64,000 nucleotides of DNA from Aldrovandia affinis (lineage: Eukaryota; Chordata; Actinopteri; Notacanthiformes; Halosauridae), in contig JAINUG010000085.1 in the NCBI GenBank assembly GCA_029706075.1, positions 3,063,392-3,127,391 on the forward strand, read 5' to 3'. Below the pieces are notes generated by a model. The model was not told where the DNA came from, did not search any database, and worked only from the letters and a program-made list of their open reading frames with translations. Shown piece by piece: positions 42,480 to 54,026 of this stretch (positions within the stretch are counted from its first letter, which is position 1; each line of letters opens with the position of its first letter). Made by a program: the position numbers and the translations under genes.

Positions 42480-45400
42480 ATATACAGCAATGACCAGCTA
42501 TCCTGTAAAATAAACACATGGTAGTTCATGTCAAGAAGTATGTCTTTTCTTAAGTATAACAGAAAAAATATTGTTTATTTGGAGAAAACATACAACACAT
42601 ACTGCATCTAAAACCACTGACAACGGTTCCCAAGCTCCCTATTCCCCGAGGCTGAGAGTGAGAGTGAGTTCTGCAGTGACAACTCAGCATGTTCCCCACA
42701 CTTTTGACACTGCTGGCGCACACAGTTGGCCACGTCTTTTATCTCCAGCTCTGGCGTTTCACAACCCCGCTCACGTACAGCTGACACAAACATAACAGGC
42801 GGATCTCGTGTCAATGTGCAGCCAAAAGAAGTCTTTTGGAAACAAAGGAAAAAGCTGCTCTGTTGAGAGAGGAACTTCCACTGAATCGGTTGCCGGTTGC
42901 TCATTTAAACTGACTGACTGCGAAGGTAAAGGAGAGGCATGATAAAACTCTTTTTCCCCTCTCGGCAGTAGCCCCTCGTTGGGTGCCCGGACTCCGCTCG
43001 GAGCGATGGAGGAGTTTAAGGGAACCCCTCCTCAGAGGTCCCACCTGAGAGAGGAGAGAAAACATCCAACGCAATTACGCCTGATTCATTCCTCTCACAT
43101 TATTTGGGGAAGGGGGGCTGAAATATCCTGTGTCATTAATCTTTCCACGGGGGTCTGTGGGAAACAAACTGGGGGAAAGCCAGTGATTAAATGCTTGTAA
43201 TGGTGCCCATTCATTTCTTCTGTCAGCCAATGAGTCTCTTGCAAACTGTCTTTATCCAGGCTTCACATGGAAGCTCCTCTTAACATTTTTACTTCTGCAC
43301 ATCTTCTGCTTTTGTCTTCTTTGATGTTCTATAAACAGGCCTTGCAACCTGGCCTCTTATTCCCCTTTATGTAGAAAAGGATTAACGGGCCATCCATAGA
43401 GGAAATGTATTTATTTTTTATCCAAGGCCAGAGGTTTGTATGCAGAGTTAAATTCCACAGAGTCATTCAGTCTTGCTTGTTTTGATGTCTCTGTGATAGA
43501 CTGAAAGCAAAACCCGGGTGTGATCCATCATCGCCTTGACTGTTTTGACATTATAAGTATAGTACGTTTTCAGCCCATGCTCTCTCAAAGTTTTGTCGGA
43601 ACAGGGTGATATAAATGTCTAAACGATTGTCCATAGAAGGGAAAAGCGAAAGCATCTAAAAGATGTATGACTTCATTTAAATTGTGTTGGACATAACTGC
43701 ATTTCCCTGTCCCTTTGTTTCAAATGAAAATGCTATTATCAAAAGGTAAATACATTATTTGAAGATGTATATAGATGGACAACTAACAAATATCCTATTT
43801 TCTGTTACAATGAGTTGCTATATTTGTGGAATGGATATGAATTCATATAGATTGCCAAAAATCACGTTGCAATATTCTTCTTAATGGTCCCTTTTCTATA
43901 GACACTTTCCTCGTATTTACCATGGATACGTGTATCTCACCATCATCCAATCCATTATAACATAAAGGCACCATCCTCTCTCTGTTAGATACAGATTGAG
44001 CTATAACCTAGATTGATGACCAAGTTGTCACAGTGACCAGCATCCAAATTTGTGGCCATACATCACATTTAATTGATTTTAGGCACACAGAGAGAAATAG
44101 AATGTATAAGAGTCATGACCATCAATTAATACACGTCATCAGACAATTTAGCAAAGAAAAGGGAAACTGGAATGCATATAAATGAAGATATTTGAGATAT
44201 TTGGTTTTCAGGTTAGCTGAGTACATTTTCTCTGCTACACACTTATGTGCATTTCAGTCTGAAATCCATGTAACTCCTATGACTCTTAACTAGTTAAGAA
44301 ATTAAATAAGTGAATTTCTTAAATAGTTAGTTTTCCAACAACACTTTCCTGTCTGTCTGACTGAATTACTTAATGGAGAGACCCACTAGATTGATTATGC
44401 ACTGCAACATTTAACATTTCAACTGGACAGTTTCAAGTTTTGTAAAATAATCGAAGCTTGCAATATGTCACATTTCTTAAGCTTTATGAAGGCATGTTCT
44501 CTTTTGGGAAATCTGCAGTTTTTAGCTGAAAAAACTAAAGTATGACTTATGGTCCGATCCCCTGGCTGGCTGTCAGTTGAGCAGCTGATGGGAAGCAGGA
44601 GAAACATGGAAGAAATCGGCAAATGTGTCTGTTGCAGGGAGGGGGGTGTTCACCAGGGAGGGGCCACTGAAAGGATGAGATCATCACAAAGCTGAGCCAG
44701 AGTGGTTTTCAACCTGAGACAACACTGCCCCCTGCTGGTCAGTGGCAGCTCCCCCATCATTCATTCTGCTGTGGCCAGAGACCCAAGTCCAGCAAAGCCA
44801 CAAGCCAGCAGGTTTTTTGAGTCTCTGGCTATACAGCTCCATTCTCGCAAGAGCAAGCAAAAACCTGAATCAATTCAACAAAATGATTAATTCAATTAGC
44901 TCAACAGTGACAAAAATGTGTTCCTTCACAGCCTTTAAAGAAATTAGTCATGCTCTCCCGATTGTTTGTGAGGCAACCTTTCAGGCAATCCCGTTCTGAC
45001 TGATTTTGCATTGATCTATCTGGGGGATCTGCATTAAGCTCCACTCTCCATGCATAGCACAGTACGAAATAGACAGGGAAAACCACAGTCATCAGCGTTT
45101 CCACCTCTCCCCCGTTCCCATCAGGATTCAAGCCATGCGTACGCACTGAATAACTGAATATAAACACAAGCGCATCCACAGCGCTGTGTCCAGTGATGTT
45201 TGCAAATACATTCAACAGCAGAATGCATGCATACATATTGGCATGAAGAATTAATAAGTGATGGCCCCCGATCCCGTTCCCCCCTTTCATTAAAAAAACA
45301 AGGCTTAAGGGGAGACGGGGTTGTACACACCTCCGGTAAAGTGTGATTAAAGGAGCACTCCATCAACAGTCCTAATCTTACCCTCACATCATATAGTCCT

Positions 45401-46800
45401 TACCTTGAGTCAGTCGGTGTGCATGATTTTGCCCAAATGCAAGCACAACTCCAAAGCTATTAGCATAAAGTGCAATAGAGCTTGTCTCTGCCTGGCAGGT
45501 CTGCTTTGGTTCAGGGATCACAGATGGATTGGATACATGAATGAATGTGTAGCAACCATGTAAATGAAAGGAATACCACATCAAATGATGGCTTTTATTT
45601 GGTGGAGTGCCCCTTTAATTATTGTTTACCGCTTCCCCGGCGTTGAAGAAGACCTCCCGCTGTTCCCATGATGAACACTTTAATGAGAACGGCTCCTCGG
45701 TCCGGCACCTTGGCGGCAAAGGCTTAGCCATTAACATACCGTATGCAGCCGTTAACATATGCACTGCACGTGCGATGCATAACGCAACACACGCACATCG
45801 CTCGTACATTCCCACAGTACTTCATCATCGCATCTTAAGTATGTGTGTTTTGAGAGCATCCTGTCATTATTTCGCTACCTCGGCGTTGCCACCATGCATC
45901 AGGTGTCAAGGGGAAGAGGCTGTAGCTGAAGAATGCATCAGAGCGCAAACACTAGGGAGATGTGCCGTATGTATTTCAGCTCACGTGTTTTCCCCGCAGA
46001 AAGAGTCAGGCGTTCAGCTAAGGGCATCTCTCGATACATTTTTCATTCCGTGCAGATGACCTTGATGTCCTTCTCAATGTGATTTGGAAGGGAGCGCTCA
46101 CCATGGCGACAGACCACTCCCGATGTCCCGTGGCTGTGTCAATGAACAGGCGAGGGCGAGGGGCCACCTCCTTACCTCTTTGGTCTTGTCCCCTTTCAGC
46201 TTGGGCAGAGACCCCAGGAAATTGACGAGGCTTCGCGAGCACGGTCGACCCGCCGATGTGAGTGGCCTTTTTATCTGGGGACAAAGGAGGATCGGGTTCA
46301 GAACAGGCAGCCCGGGTGATAACAGTTTAACTCAATGGTAGTCTCCATCATCCCTCTACAGGCCACCACTGTCAGGGGAACCAGACCGCCAGAGCACTGG
46401 TAGGGATCTGTGCTCCGTACAAAGGTCTGTCCCCGCGGGGCGCTCCACAGACTCACTCTCTCGGTTCTCGAGCTCCAGCACTGCAGCACGTGCATACAGA
46501 CCACTCTTTGTTTAAACACGCCCAATGATTTTTATGTGAATGTGAGCTCTGCTCCAGGAAATCAGTGTGTGCCCGCCTCTGTCTTCAGTTTGATTCAATA
46601 ACTGCAAATTACATTTTATAGATATCGCCACTTGATTGCCTGCCAAAGCACTTACCAGATATATTCTCAATTAAACACATCATGATAATGAGAGTAAGTC
46701 TAAAATTGCATAAACACAATGACACTGTTTAGCCTTTGTGTTTATACTTCTCCTAAATCCAGCACACCAGGTAACAGTGTGCAACTGAGTGTTCAGCCTC
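42480..46800. other. Intergenic, nothing recognised
   Basis: Single-copy-looking sequence. The 45.6-46.5 kb part is more GC-rich, but its ORFs on both strands overlap each other, lack domains and have no consistent splice sites. I therefore report no gene. Confidence 0.35.
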
Positions 46801-46805
46801 TAGCC

Positions 46806-46957
46806 CAGGGGTGGGCAATCTTACCCTGATTTGACTAATCAGCTAATCAAAGTCTTCAATCAGGGCTTTGATTAGTGGAATCAGGTGTGTCACTGTTCAG
46901 TTGGAACAAAAGCCTGCACCCACTCCGGCCCACACAGGGTAAGATTGCCCACCCCTG
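46806..46957. mobile_element. hAT MITE with perfect target duplication
   Basis: A 152-bp element with perfect 22-bp inverted ends starting CAGGGGTGGGCAATC. It is flanked by identical 8-bp repeats CTCTAGCC. It has no coding capacity. Intact ends and duplication suggest a fairly recent insertion. Confidence 0.92.
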
Positions 46958-47299
46958 CTCTAGCCCAATGGGAGAACACTGCGGTGAGTAAACATGCTGG
47001 GGGCAACACCCATGGCAGATCTTTAATACAGAGGGGAAGGGAGCAGACTCTCATAGCCAACCAAAAGAAAGCAATCAGGAAGACCCAGTTGCCAGCTACC
47101 CCCCCTTCCCCACCTATCAGCACAGGAGACCACACCCCACCTCCCTGCTGCACACATCTGGCCTTCAGTGTGACAGCAACAGGCTGCGCTCAAAGAGCAG
47201 GACTGGGAGAGCTCCTCTGGGGCCATCAACCAACCATGACGCTGCTGCTGCTGCTGCTCTGCCAATCTCTCTGAACAGACACATGCCCACACACACTAC

Positions 47300-47570
47300 T
47301 AATAAAATATACACACACAAATACATAAAACACACACTGCACTAATACAAATACACACACACACACACAGTACTGAGACAAACATACATGCTCACACACT
47401 GCACTAATACAAATACACACACACACAGTACTGAGACAAACATAGATGCTCACACACTGCACTAATGCAAATACACATGCACATGCACACACAAAACTAA
47501 TAAAATAACCTACACATACACAAATGCACACTTGCAGAAATGCACACACACACACACATAATACTAACAC
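47300..47570 (+). repeat. CA-rich tract with a roughly 60-bp tandem unit
   Basis: CA runs mixed with a longer unit (ACACACTGCACTAATACAAA ... AGTACTGAGACAAACATA) present twice in full and begun a third time from about 47333 to 47490. Reverse-strand Cys/Val-rich ORFs here are products of the repeat. Confidence 0.85.
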
Positions 47571-47699
47571 ACAAAGTGCAGCAGACCAATTTGATCTGTC
47601 CCTGCACAAACAAATCCAGAGGTCAGCGCCAAGAATACACAATTATATTTCCACAGAAGAAAGAGTCCAGCTTGGCCACATACGCAAGCACTCACACCC

Positions 47700-47870
47700 G
47701 TACCAATTAAAGCAGGGCGCTCAGTGTGGGCAGCAGTGCAGTGCTCTTAAGATACTAATTACATTGTTTCAGTATAATATCCAGCTGTATAACAGGGTAT
47801 CCGTTCAAAAAGTGTAAGCTTTGCGTATTTGCCCTAGATAAGGGCAGCAACTACACCATGTAATGTAATG
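47700..47870 (+). mobile_element. Degraded SINE of the second family
   Basis: Only scattered matches remain: GTTTCAGTATAATATCCAGC, TGTATAACAGGGTATCC and CTAGATAAGGGCAGC, with a short (TAATG) end. Low confidence because the head is unrecognisable. Confidence 0.4.
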
Positions 47871-49132
47871 CAACGGTGCCCACTGGCTCTCCCCATTCCC
47901 CTGCCTCCCAGAGTGCACCAGCTGGTAGAAGAGACAATGCCACTCCGAGAGAGCCAATATGTGTGCCATCTGCCCACTGCCTGCCACAGCAGCTTGTCTG
48001 CACAGGCTCACCGCCTCCAATCAGAGAGCCTGTCAGTGCGGTGACGAGCACAGCCCACCTGCAGCCTGTACTCCTGGCAGGGGGGACAATCTGCACATCG
48101 CGCGTAAAGAGTGACAATACGCCCTGAGATACCATGCCCAACACCGTGGAGGTAAACAACGGATAAAAAAAGCCTGCAAAAGCTTCAGCCAATGCACTCT
48201 TCAACTTTCCCCAAAGGAGCGAGGGCCTCAATAATGAGTGATTCCTGGTGTTCGCGTGGTGGCTTCTCTGCAAACTGTCTGCCCGCATGCCCTTCAGAAA
48301 TCAAAGGTGCCCCCCCCCCCATTCACAACAATCACTTCGCATTGGGATAAGAGCCCGAGGGCCTGGCAGAGTTGCCTTGCCGAATGCCAGATGTGCCAGA
48401 AGAGTGGACAGTGGTGGAGAAATAAATGCCCACGCCAGGCTAGATGGGCAGCTCCTACCACCCACACCCGTGGGCATTAGCATTCCAAGTGTCTGGAGCA
48501 GCACCTCATCCATATTAATGCCGCCTCGCCTAATAAGACGCTTCATCAATAAACATGGAAATGGCACCTATTCTGCAAGGGTTATTACTGCAGAACGCAA
48601 GTTAATATTCCTCAGGCCAAAGACACAGGCAGAGGAAATGGGTACTCTGAGGCTTTCTTATCCTCCCCACTACGGCAGTATTAAAATAACTCATATCAAG
48701 GAATGATATTGGTTTTCCTTGAGGCAATTGACAGGCAATTACCCAGTATGGCCTCCTCAAAGCACTATGAACAGAAGCCAAGCAGGAAGTTAACCTTTGG
48801 TGGCAAACTGTGGATTCAGGAATGATAAATGGCTTTTAAAAATGCAACACTAATTAGTTTGTTTGGTCTCCTCAGTTCAGAGTCATTATCCCGTAACAGG
48901 TTTAGGGAATCCGAGCGCTGTGTGCTACTTTTTATATTATATCCTATTTCCCCTCTGCAATTTCCACTACTTTGTGTGCCATTATTGGAAGAGCCAGTCT
49001 GTGCACACAGACTCAGACTACCCAATAAGATTTATTGTGCTTTATATTGCAGGAAATGAGGAAGGGTCTACCGCTTTTCACAAAATCAAGCATATGCCCA
49101 TGGACACTCTTTCAATTGTACACTGCACACAC

Positions 49133-49153
49133 ATATATATATATATATATATG

Positions 49154-49247
<94 letters not shown>
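49133..49247 (+). repeat. (TA)n(CA)n microsatellite
   Basis: A short TA run followed by more than 90 bp of CA with two small interruptions. Confidence 0.95.
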
Positions 49248-49463
49248 TGCACAAACAAAACTTCACTCAGGCAAGTTTTCAGGTAGAGCTTTTAGTTTTA
49301 CAGCATTACCAGGTGTGATGCTGGAGTGGTCGAAGGCAGGCAGAAGGCCTGGGGATGCCCGGTGGGTCTCCAGCGTTTGTTTCCACCAGCTCCCCAGCTT
49401 GCAGTGGCCCAGGCGGTCTGAGGTGCTCCGTAAGCATTCCGCTTCCTTCTTGGGGGGGGCGGC

Positions 49464-51688
49464 TCAGAGGGGCTGACCGGGGGCGAGCTGGCGGCGCTGC
49501 TCCTGGCCGTCAGCGGGGCTCAAGGAGGCCTGTAGCTGCCTCTGCTGCTCAGCCCAACGGGTGGGGATGAGCATGAGAGAGTTCTGGAGGGAGAAGGGCT
49601 CCTTGTACCTCCCCCTGGTCATGGTGTTTGTCTCCACCTCCAGGAGAGAGGCCCTGCTCCTGGGTCGCCTGGTCTCCTGCAAGGACTTACATTTACATTA
49701 CATTCACATTACATTTTAGGCATTTAGCAGACGCTCTTATCCAGAGTGACTTACACAGTTTACATTTCTTTACATATAATCCATTTATACAGCTGGATTT
49801 TACTGAAGCAATTCAGGTTAAGTACCTTGCTCAAGGGTACAACGGCAGTGCCCCACCTGGGAATTGAACCTGCAACCTCTGAGTTATAAGCTGCACTGCA
49901 CTGCCAGCCCTGATGCCCCTGTGCTCCTGGAGGGGCTCTTGTGGGGGCCGATGGAGAAGCCCTGCATGGTTTCGCTGAGGGTGCAGGAGGTCAGGATCTT
50001 GGCCTGGTCCACGGCCTCCTGGGAGAGGACTCCACCCTCTCCTCCAGCCTGGAGTCTGAGGCCCTCTGCTCACACAGGGCAATGGATGAACAGTGTCATC
50101 CAACCAGGTGAGTAGGGTTTAAGACGTGCTATTGGACCAGAGAGCTGCCTATCACCCACAGAGGCTCCAAGAAGGAGTGGGAGCCGAAGGGGCTGGTGGA
50201 TAAGGAATCCTGGGAGAATAACTTATTTTGCTTTTTGGTCAGGGCGGGAGGCACTACTCAAAGCTTTGGCTACCTGCTGAGGCACTGGGTACATCTCCTC
50301 AGGCACTGCTTTGATGTAGTCCATTTGATCTTCATCCCACAAATAAATATAAACCACATGCAATGAATCAGAGCCATGGCCATTTGTCAGGGTTAAAGTC
50401 AATATAACTAAAGCCTGAATTAGGGAAAGACGGAGAATTTGTGTCTAAAGCAATCAACTACCCTTCACATCAATACTAATATAAAGTATTCAGGATAAAC
50501 CTCTCTGTTCATCAGAAATTAGTCTTCCATTTCATCCATTTTAATGGCATACCATGGTCAGGAGAAAGGAAGTTGTCACTCTCCATTAGACTGTCAGAGG
50601 CAGATAGTGCTGATTGGTTGTCTTCGTTGCTATAGAATTGACGATGGAGATTCAGATCTGCGCCTGTTTCTGACAGATCAAAATAAATGACAATAACAAT
50701 AAAGAATATACCTAATGTTACGACGTGATTTATCTTAATAACCTTTCCATTGTGTCACATTGTGTTGTATCAATTTAAATATAAATAACTCATACAGATT
50801 TAATTAAATTGTAACAATTATGTGTGCCAAATATTACTATTGAGTAGAACAAACTTTAGTGCCATTACCTACCCTCTTAGAGTAGTATCTAGAGTAAATC
50901 CTGTAGCGCCCTCTGCTGTCGGAACATTGTCCCTGGTCATCACAACTATCTGCTCTCTTCCATACCTCATTATGAAAATAATGAAATGTTCAAAATTAAA
51001 GTACACATATGTTGATGTTAAAACAACTGGCATTGTGATATGAATCACTTTGACCATAGTAATTGTATACCACAAATGTATGATAAAGGCTAAAGACTGG
51101 AGCTCAAAAAAGCCTGTAATTCATCCCTCCCAGAACTTTAACAGGACTCAGCATACCAATCCAGGCCATTCCTGTGATTTCCTGTTCAAGCTCATTCCAG
51201 ATAAACATTTCTGCTTGTGGCTGAGCTTCTCCACTCTGACCCACAGCTTGATCAGAGAGTACACTGTGACTGAGTTCTGCATGAGTCTGACAATCCCGAA
51301 ATGAAAAAGCAAAGCAGTTACAGGACAAAACAAACAACAATGTTCATATGTGTACGATTTTCTCATGGTGCATGACATAGGCATAATGAGTGGGGGGGAC
51401 AGGGGGGGACATGTCCTGCCCAAAATTCAAAACAGTCATATCTGTACATCCTAATAATTTGTAGATATAAAACATTCCCTTTCATTATGCCCCCACCCCC
51501 CAATATTTAATATGTGGTTACGCCCTTGGTGTATGAAGAGTGAAGCAAGCCACCTTGGCCAGTCTTTCCATGTGGGAAATACAGTACCAACACGGGTCAG
51601 TCTCTCACAGCCACGTAGGCCATGTCTGATGATGTCATCATTCTCTACCTTGTTTTCCTTTAGGGGGGTCCAGGCCTCACTGATACAC
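49464..51688 (-). pseudogene. ahctf1-like: ELYS-like exons, end of helical domain
   Basis: Exon 51688-51588 starts CISEAWTPLKEN, like CMVEAWNFLRQH, and its split arginine codon fits the previous donor. An exon at 51286-51157 may contain AEMFIWNELEQEITG, but its phase does not fit. Near 50.04-49.92 kb DSRLEERVESS and VDQAKIL lie in different frames although ELYS has DPRLRERS and LDQYGKIL in one. At 49675-49464 TNTMTRGRYKEPFSLQNSLM resembles TGTVLTRSVFINNVLS. A SINE separates these last two blocks. Confidence 0.62.
49687..49908 (-). mobile_element. SINE (second family) inside the ELYS-like relic
   Basis: Near-complete reverse copy of the SINE at 25790, with tail TTTAGCAGACGCTCTTATCC on the left and B-box complement GGGAATTGAACC near the right end. 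It lies between the last two recognisable ELYS-like blocks. Confidence 0.85.
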
Positions 51689-51814
51689 CTGTGTGACCAG
51701 AGGGGGACACTCAGACATTAGGTCATTCACACAGACAGCCACGGACAAACAGACAGGAAGACATGAAGAGAAGAAGAGAAAACACATGTCACTCATTGTG
51801 CTGTACAGCTGTAA

Positions 51815-51956
51815 TATATGCCATTTCACAGACACTTTTATCCAAAGCAACTTCCAGTAAAGAATGCATACATTTTTCAGTATATGTGGTCCCAATGGGA
51901 ATTGAACCCACAACCTAAGCGCTGTCAACGCCATGCTCTACCTACTGAGCCACACA
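51815..51956 (-). mobile_element. tRNA-SINE, reverse copy
   Basis: Reverse copy of the SINE at 14733: GGGAATTGAACCCACAACCT is the B-box complement and CTACCTACTGAGCCAC the A-box complement. It sits in an intron of the ELYS-like relic. Confidence 0.85.
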
Positions 51957-51985
51957 GAACTGTGTGTGGGCATGTGCAGCTGTAC

Positions 51986-53885
51986 CTGTTGTGCAGGAAG
52001 ACCTTAACATAGAGCTTGAGGTCCTAGACATTCCCAATTGCAGGTTTATTCCAGTAGAGGTACCTGAGAGCACTCTGGGCCTCTCCTCTCCTTAGCAACG
52101 TCTGTATGATGGGGCGGTGCTGCCAGGAGAGCAAGGGATGTCTGGACCTGGGGCTCAGTAGCAAATCCATTGACTGCTGCAAGTGAATTGGAAGAACATG
52201 AAGTAGTACTTCTGGTCAAGATGCACAACACAGGAGCAGATACAGTATGTGCTATGCACTGTGGTAAAGGTCAGTTTGACCACTGAACTGAGAGACATAC
52301 AGATGTCAGGCTACGGTCCAGCAGACAGAATCCTCTGATCTGTTGACAGGAAGGCTGTGGGATGGAAAAGGCACGGGAGAAGGACTTCAGAAGGTCGTCC
52401 CTGCACTGGAATAAGTTGGCAACATCCAGGACAAAGTACATAAGCTGTCAAGGTGAGTTAAAGAGCATTCACTTATATATGCACACATCATAAACATTCT
52501 TGACATCAAAAACATTTGACACTTTTTGGGCAACATCACTGGTGTTGCTAAACTGAAGAGAATAACGTTGGATGTGTGTAAGAATATATTTTAAACAGAT
52601 AAAAACAAATACCAAGTACAATTTGTCGCATTATGGTAGACAACTATGACCAGTGTATTAAATCGTTTTGTGAAGTGTTTAGCAGCTCTGAGGGACACGG
52701 GAGTGGAAGGATACAGCGGGGTGTCACCAGACGTCAGGGCTGTGGGGAAAAATGCCACAGTGTCGATCCGTGGCACCAGCAGCAGCTTCAGCAGAGCCTG
52801 GAGACAGGGCGGAAGGTAACACTGCGTGGTATAATATATATAAAATGATTCTACCGGGGTGTCACCAGACATCCATACAGGCCCGTGTCGTTTGTTTACT
52901 TCAGCCACCATACCCTGGAACAGAGAACTTCCCTTCTCCTCATCCTTCTCTACCTCCTGCCTAATCAAAATCAGACACAGAGACATAAAACGTCACCCCC
53001 ACTAAACAGCTGTCATTACATCATCTCTGGCCAGAACAAATGGCTCAAACCTATCGATTACCCTGGTGACTGCCGGGAAGCCCTCCTATGGTTCTGATCC
53101 ATCTCCCGCCACATCTGAGAGAGAGAGAGAGCGCAGAAATGTTACAGCTAATTGCCGTTCTTTCATCCCATGTGTTTAATCAGTCTGCTGAGAATTCTAC
53201 TTGATGGGAAATGATTAGACTAATGGCAACTTGTTTTCAGTAATCCCCAATTAATATAAGGCTTTTAAGGCTTATCTGTTTGATGGCATCATGACAAAAT
53301 CACAACAAAACAAAGCCTCGACCTGATTGAACACAATTTGTAATTCATTGTAACTGAAGTGTGGAACTCGACTAATGGATTTGGTCACTGAGGATTCAAA
53401 TCCCAGTGCAGTGCATTTAAGGGATTGGAACATTAAACACATATGCATATGCGCACACACACACACACACACACACATACACACACACACACACACATAT
53501 TGCTGTTTTGGTTCATTGATTGTTCATACTAATTACACAGCCAAGTTGCTCATTATGAGCAAAATTATGTACTACCGGCAGAAATGGTTTATAATATTAT
53601 CTTACCTATTGGCTATAAAAGTCAAGAGGTGAATAATTGTTTTCAGTGAATGTATTGTACTGCAAATATTTGTATGTGTATGTATGCATTGTATACACTG
53701 TATAGATTTAATTTGTAGCGATGGACCTGCAGTCACATTTATTAGACTGCTGTGAGAAAGGTCGGTGGTGATACCAGGAGACTTAGGCAGAAGTCCTGTG
53801 ATGCCCCACCACTGCACCAGGCAGCCCAGCCAGAGGTGCTGCTCCAGGGCCCGGTGTTCCTGGTCCCATCATCCCCCATCTAGCA
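51986..53885 (-). pseudogene. ahctf1-like: ELYS-like exons, central helical domain
   Basis: Exon 53885-53737 holds LEQHLWLGCLVQWWGITGLL (ELYS VVSHLICQYAQVVLWFSHSG). A 52-base exon lies at 53114-53063, and an exon at 52960-52855 has GMVAEVNKRHGPVW. The block from 52821 has LPPCLQALLKLLLV. Exon 52444-52301 has SFSRAFSIP and QQIRGFCLLD, matching SFPTVFAIS...KLIQGFWLID. Exon 52176-51986 has SMDLLLSPRSRHPLLSWQHR, then ALRYLYWNKP, matching GLDLLFHPATAKPLSWQHS and ALRYIQTMKP. Two stops interrupt otherwise aligned codons. Confidence 0.78.
53452..53498 (+). repeat. (CA)n microsatellite
   Basis: CA run with one TA interruption, in an intron of the ELYS-like relic. Confidence 0.95.
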
Positions 53886-54026
53886 CTGGAGTCCATGGAG
53901 GTCCATGCATCACACGGGCATTACCGAGAACCAAAGGAGAGGTAAGGACATTCATCACCAATTAGTGCACATTACAAAATGACCGGTTTTTTTTCAGAGG
54001 TGATATTCAGAATACAGCTGGTTTAC

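Noticed and set aside
45600-46530. GC-rich stretch with overlapping ORFs on both strands
   Set aside because: No ORF has a recognised motif, codon-like pattern or splice sites that join to neighbours.
47226-47642. 138-residue Cys/Val-rich minus-strand ORF
   Set aside because: It is a translation of CA-rich repeats.
52591-52986. 131-residue minus-strand ORF as an independent gene
   Set aside because: It reads through two ELYS-like exons and the intron between them; the matching parts are included in the ELYS-like relic.
53727-53736. Longer version of the 53.8 kb ELYS-like exon using donor GTCCAT
   Set aside because: It would leave phase 1, which does not fit the next block; the GTGACT donor at 53736 keeps the frame, although both donors are weak.
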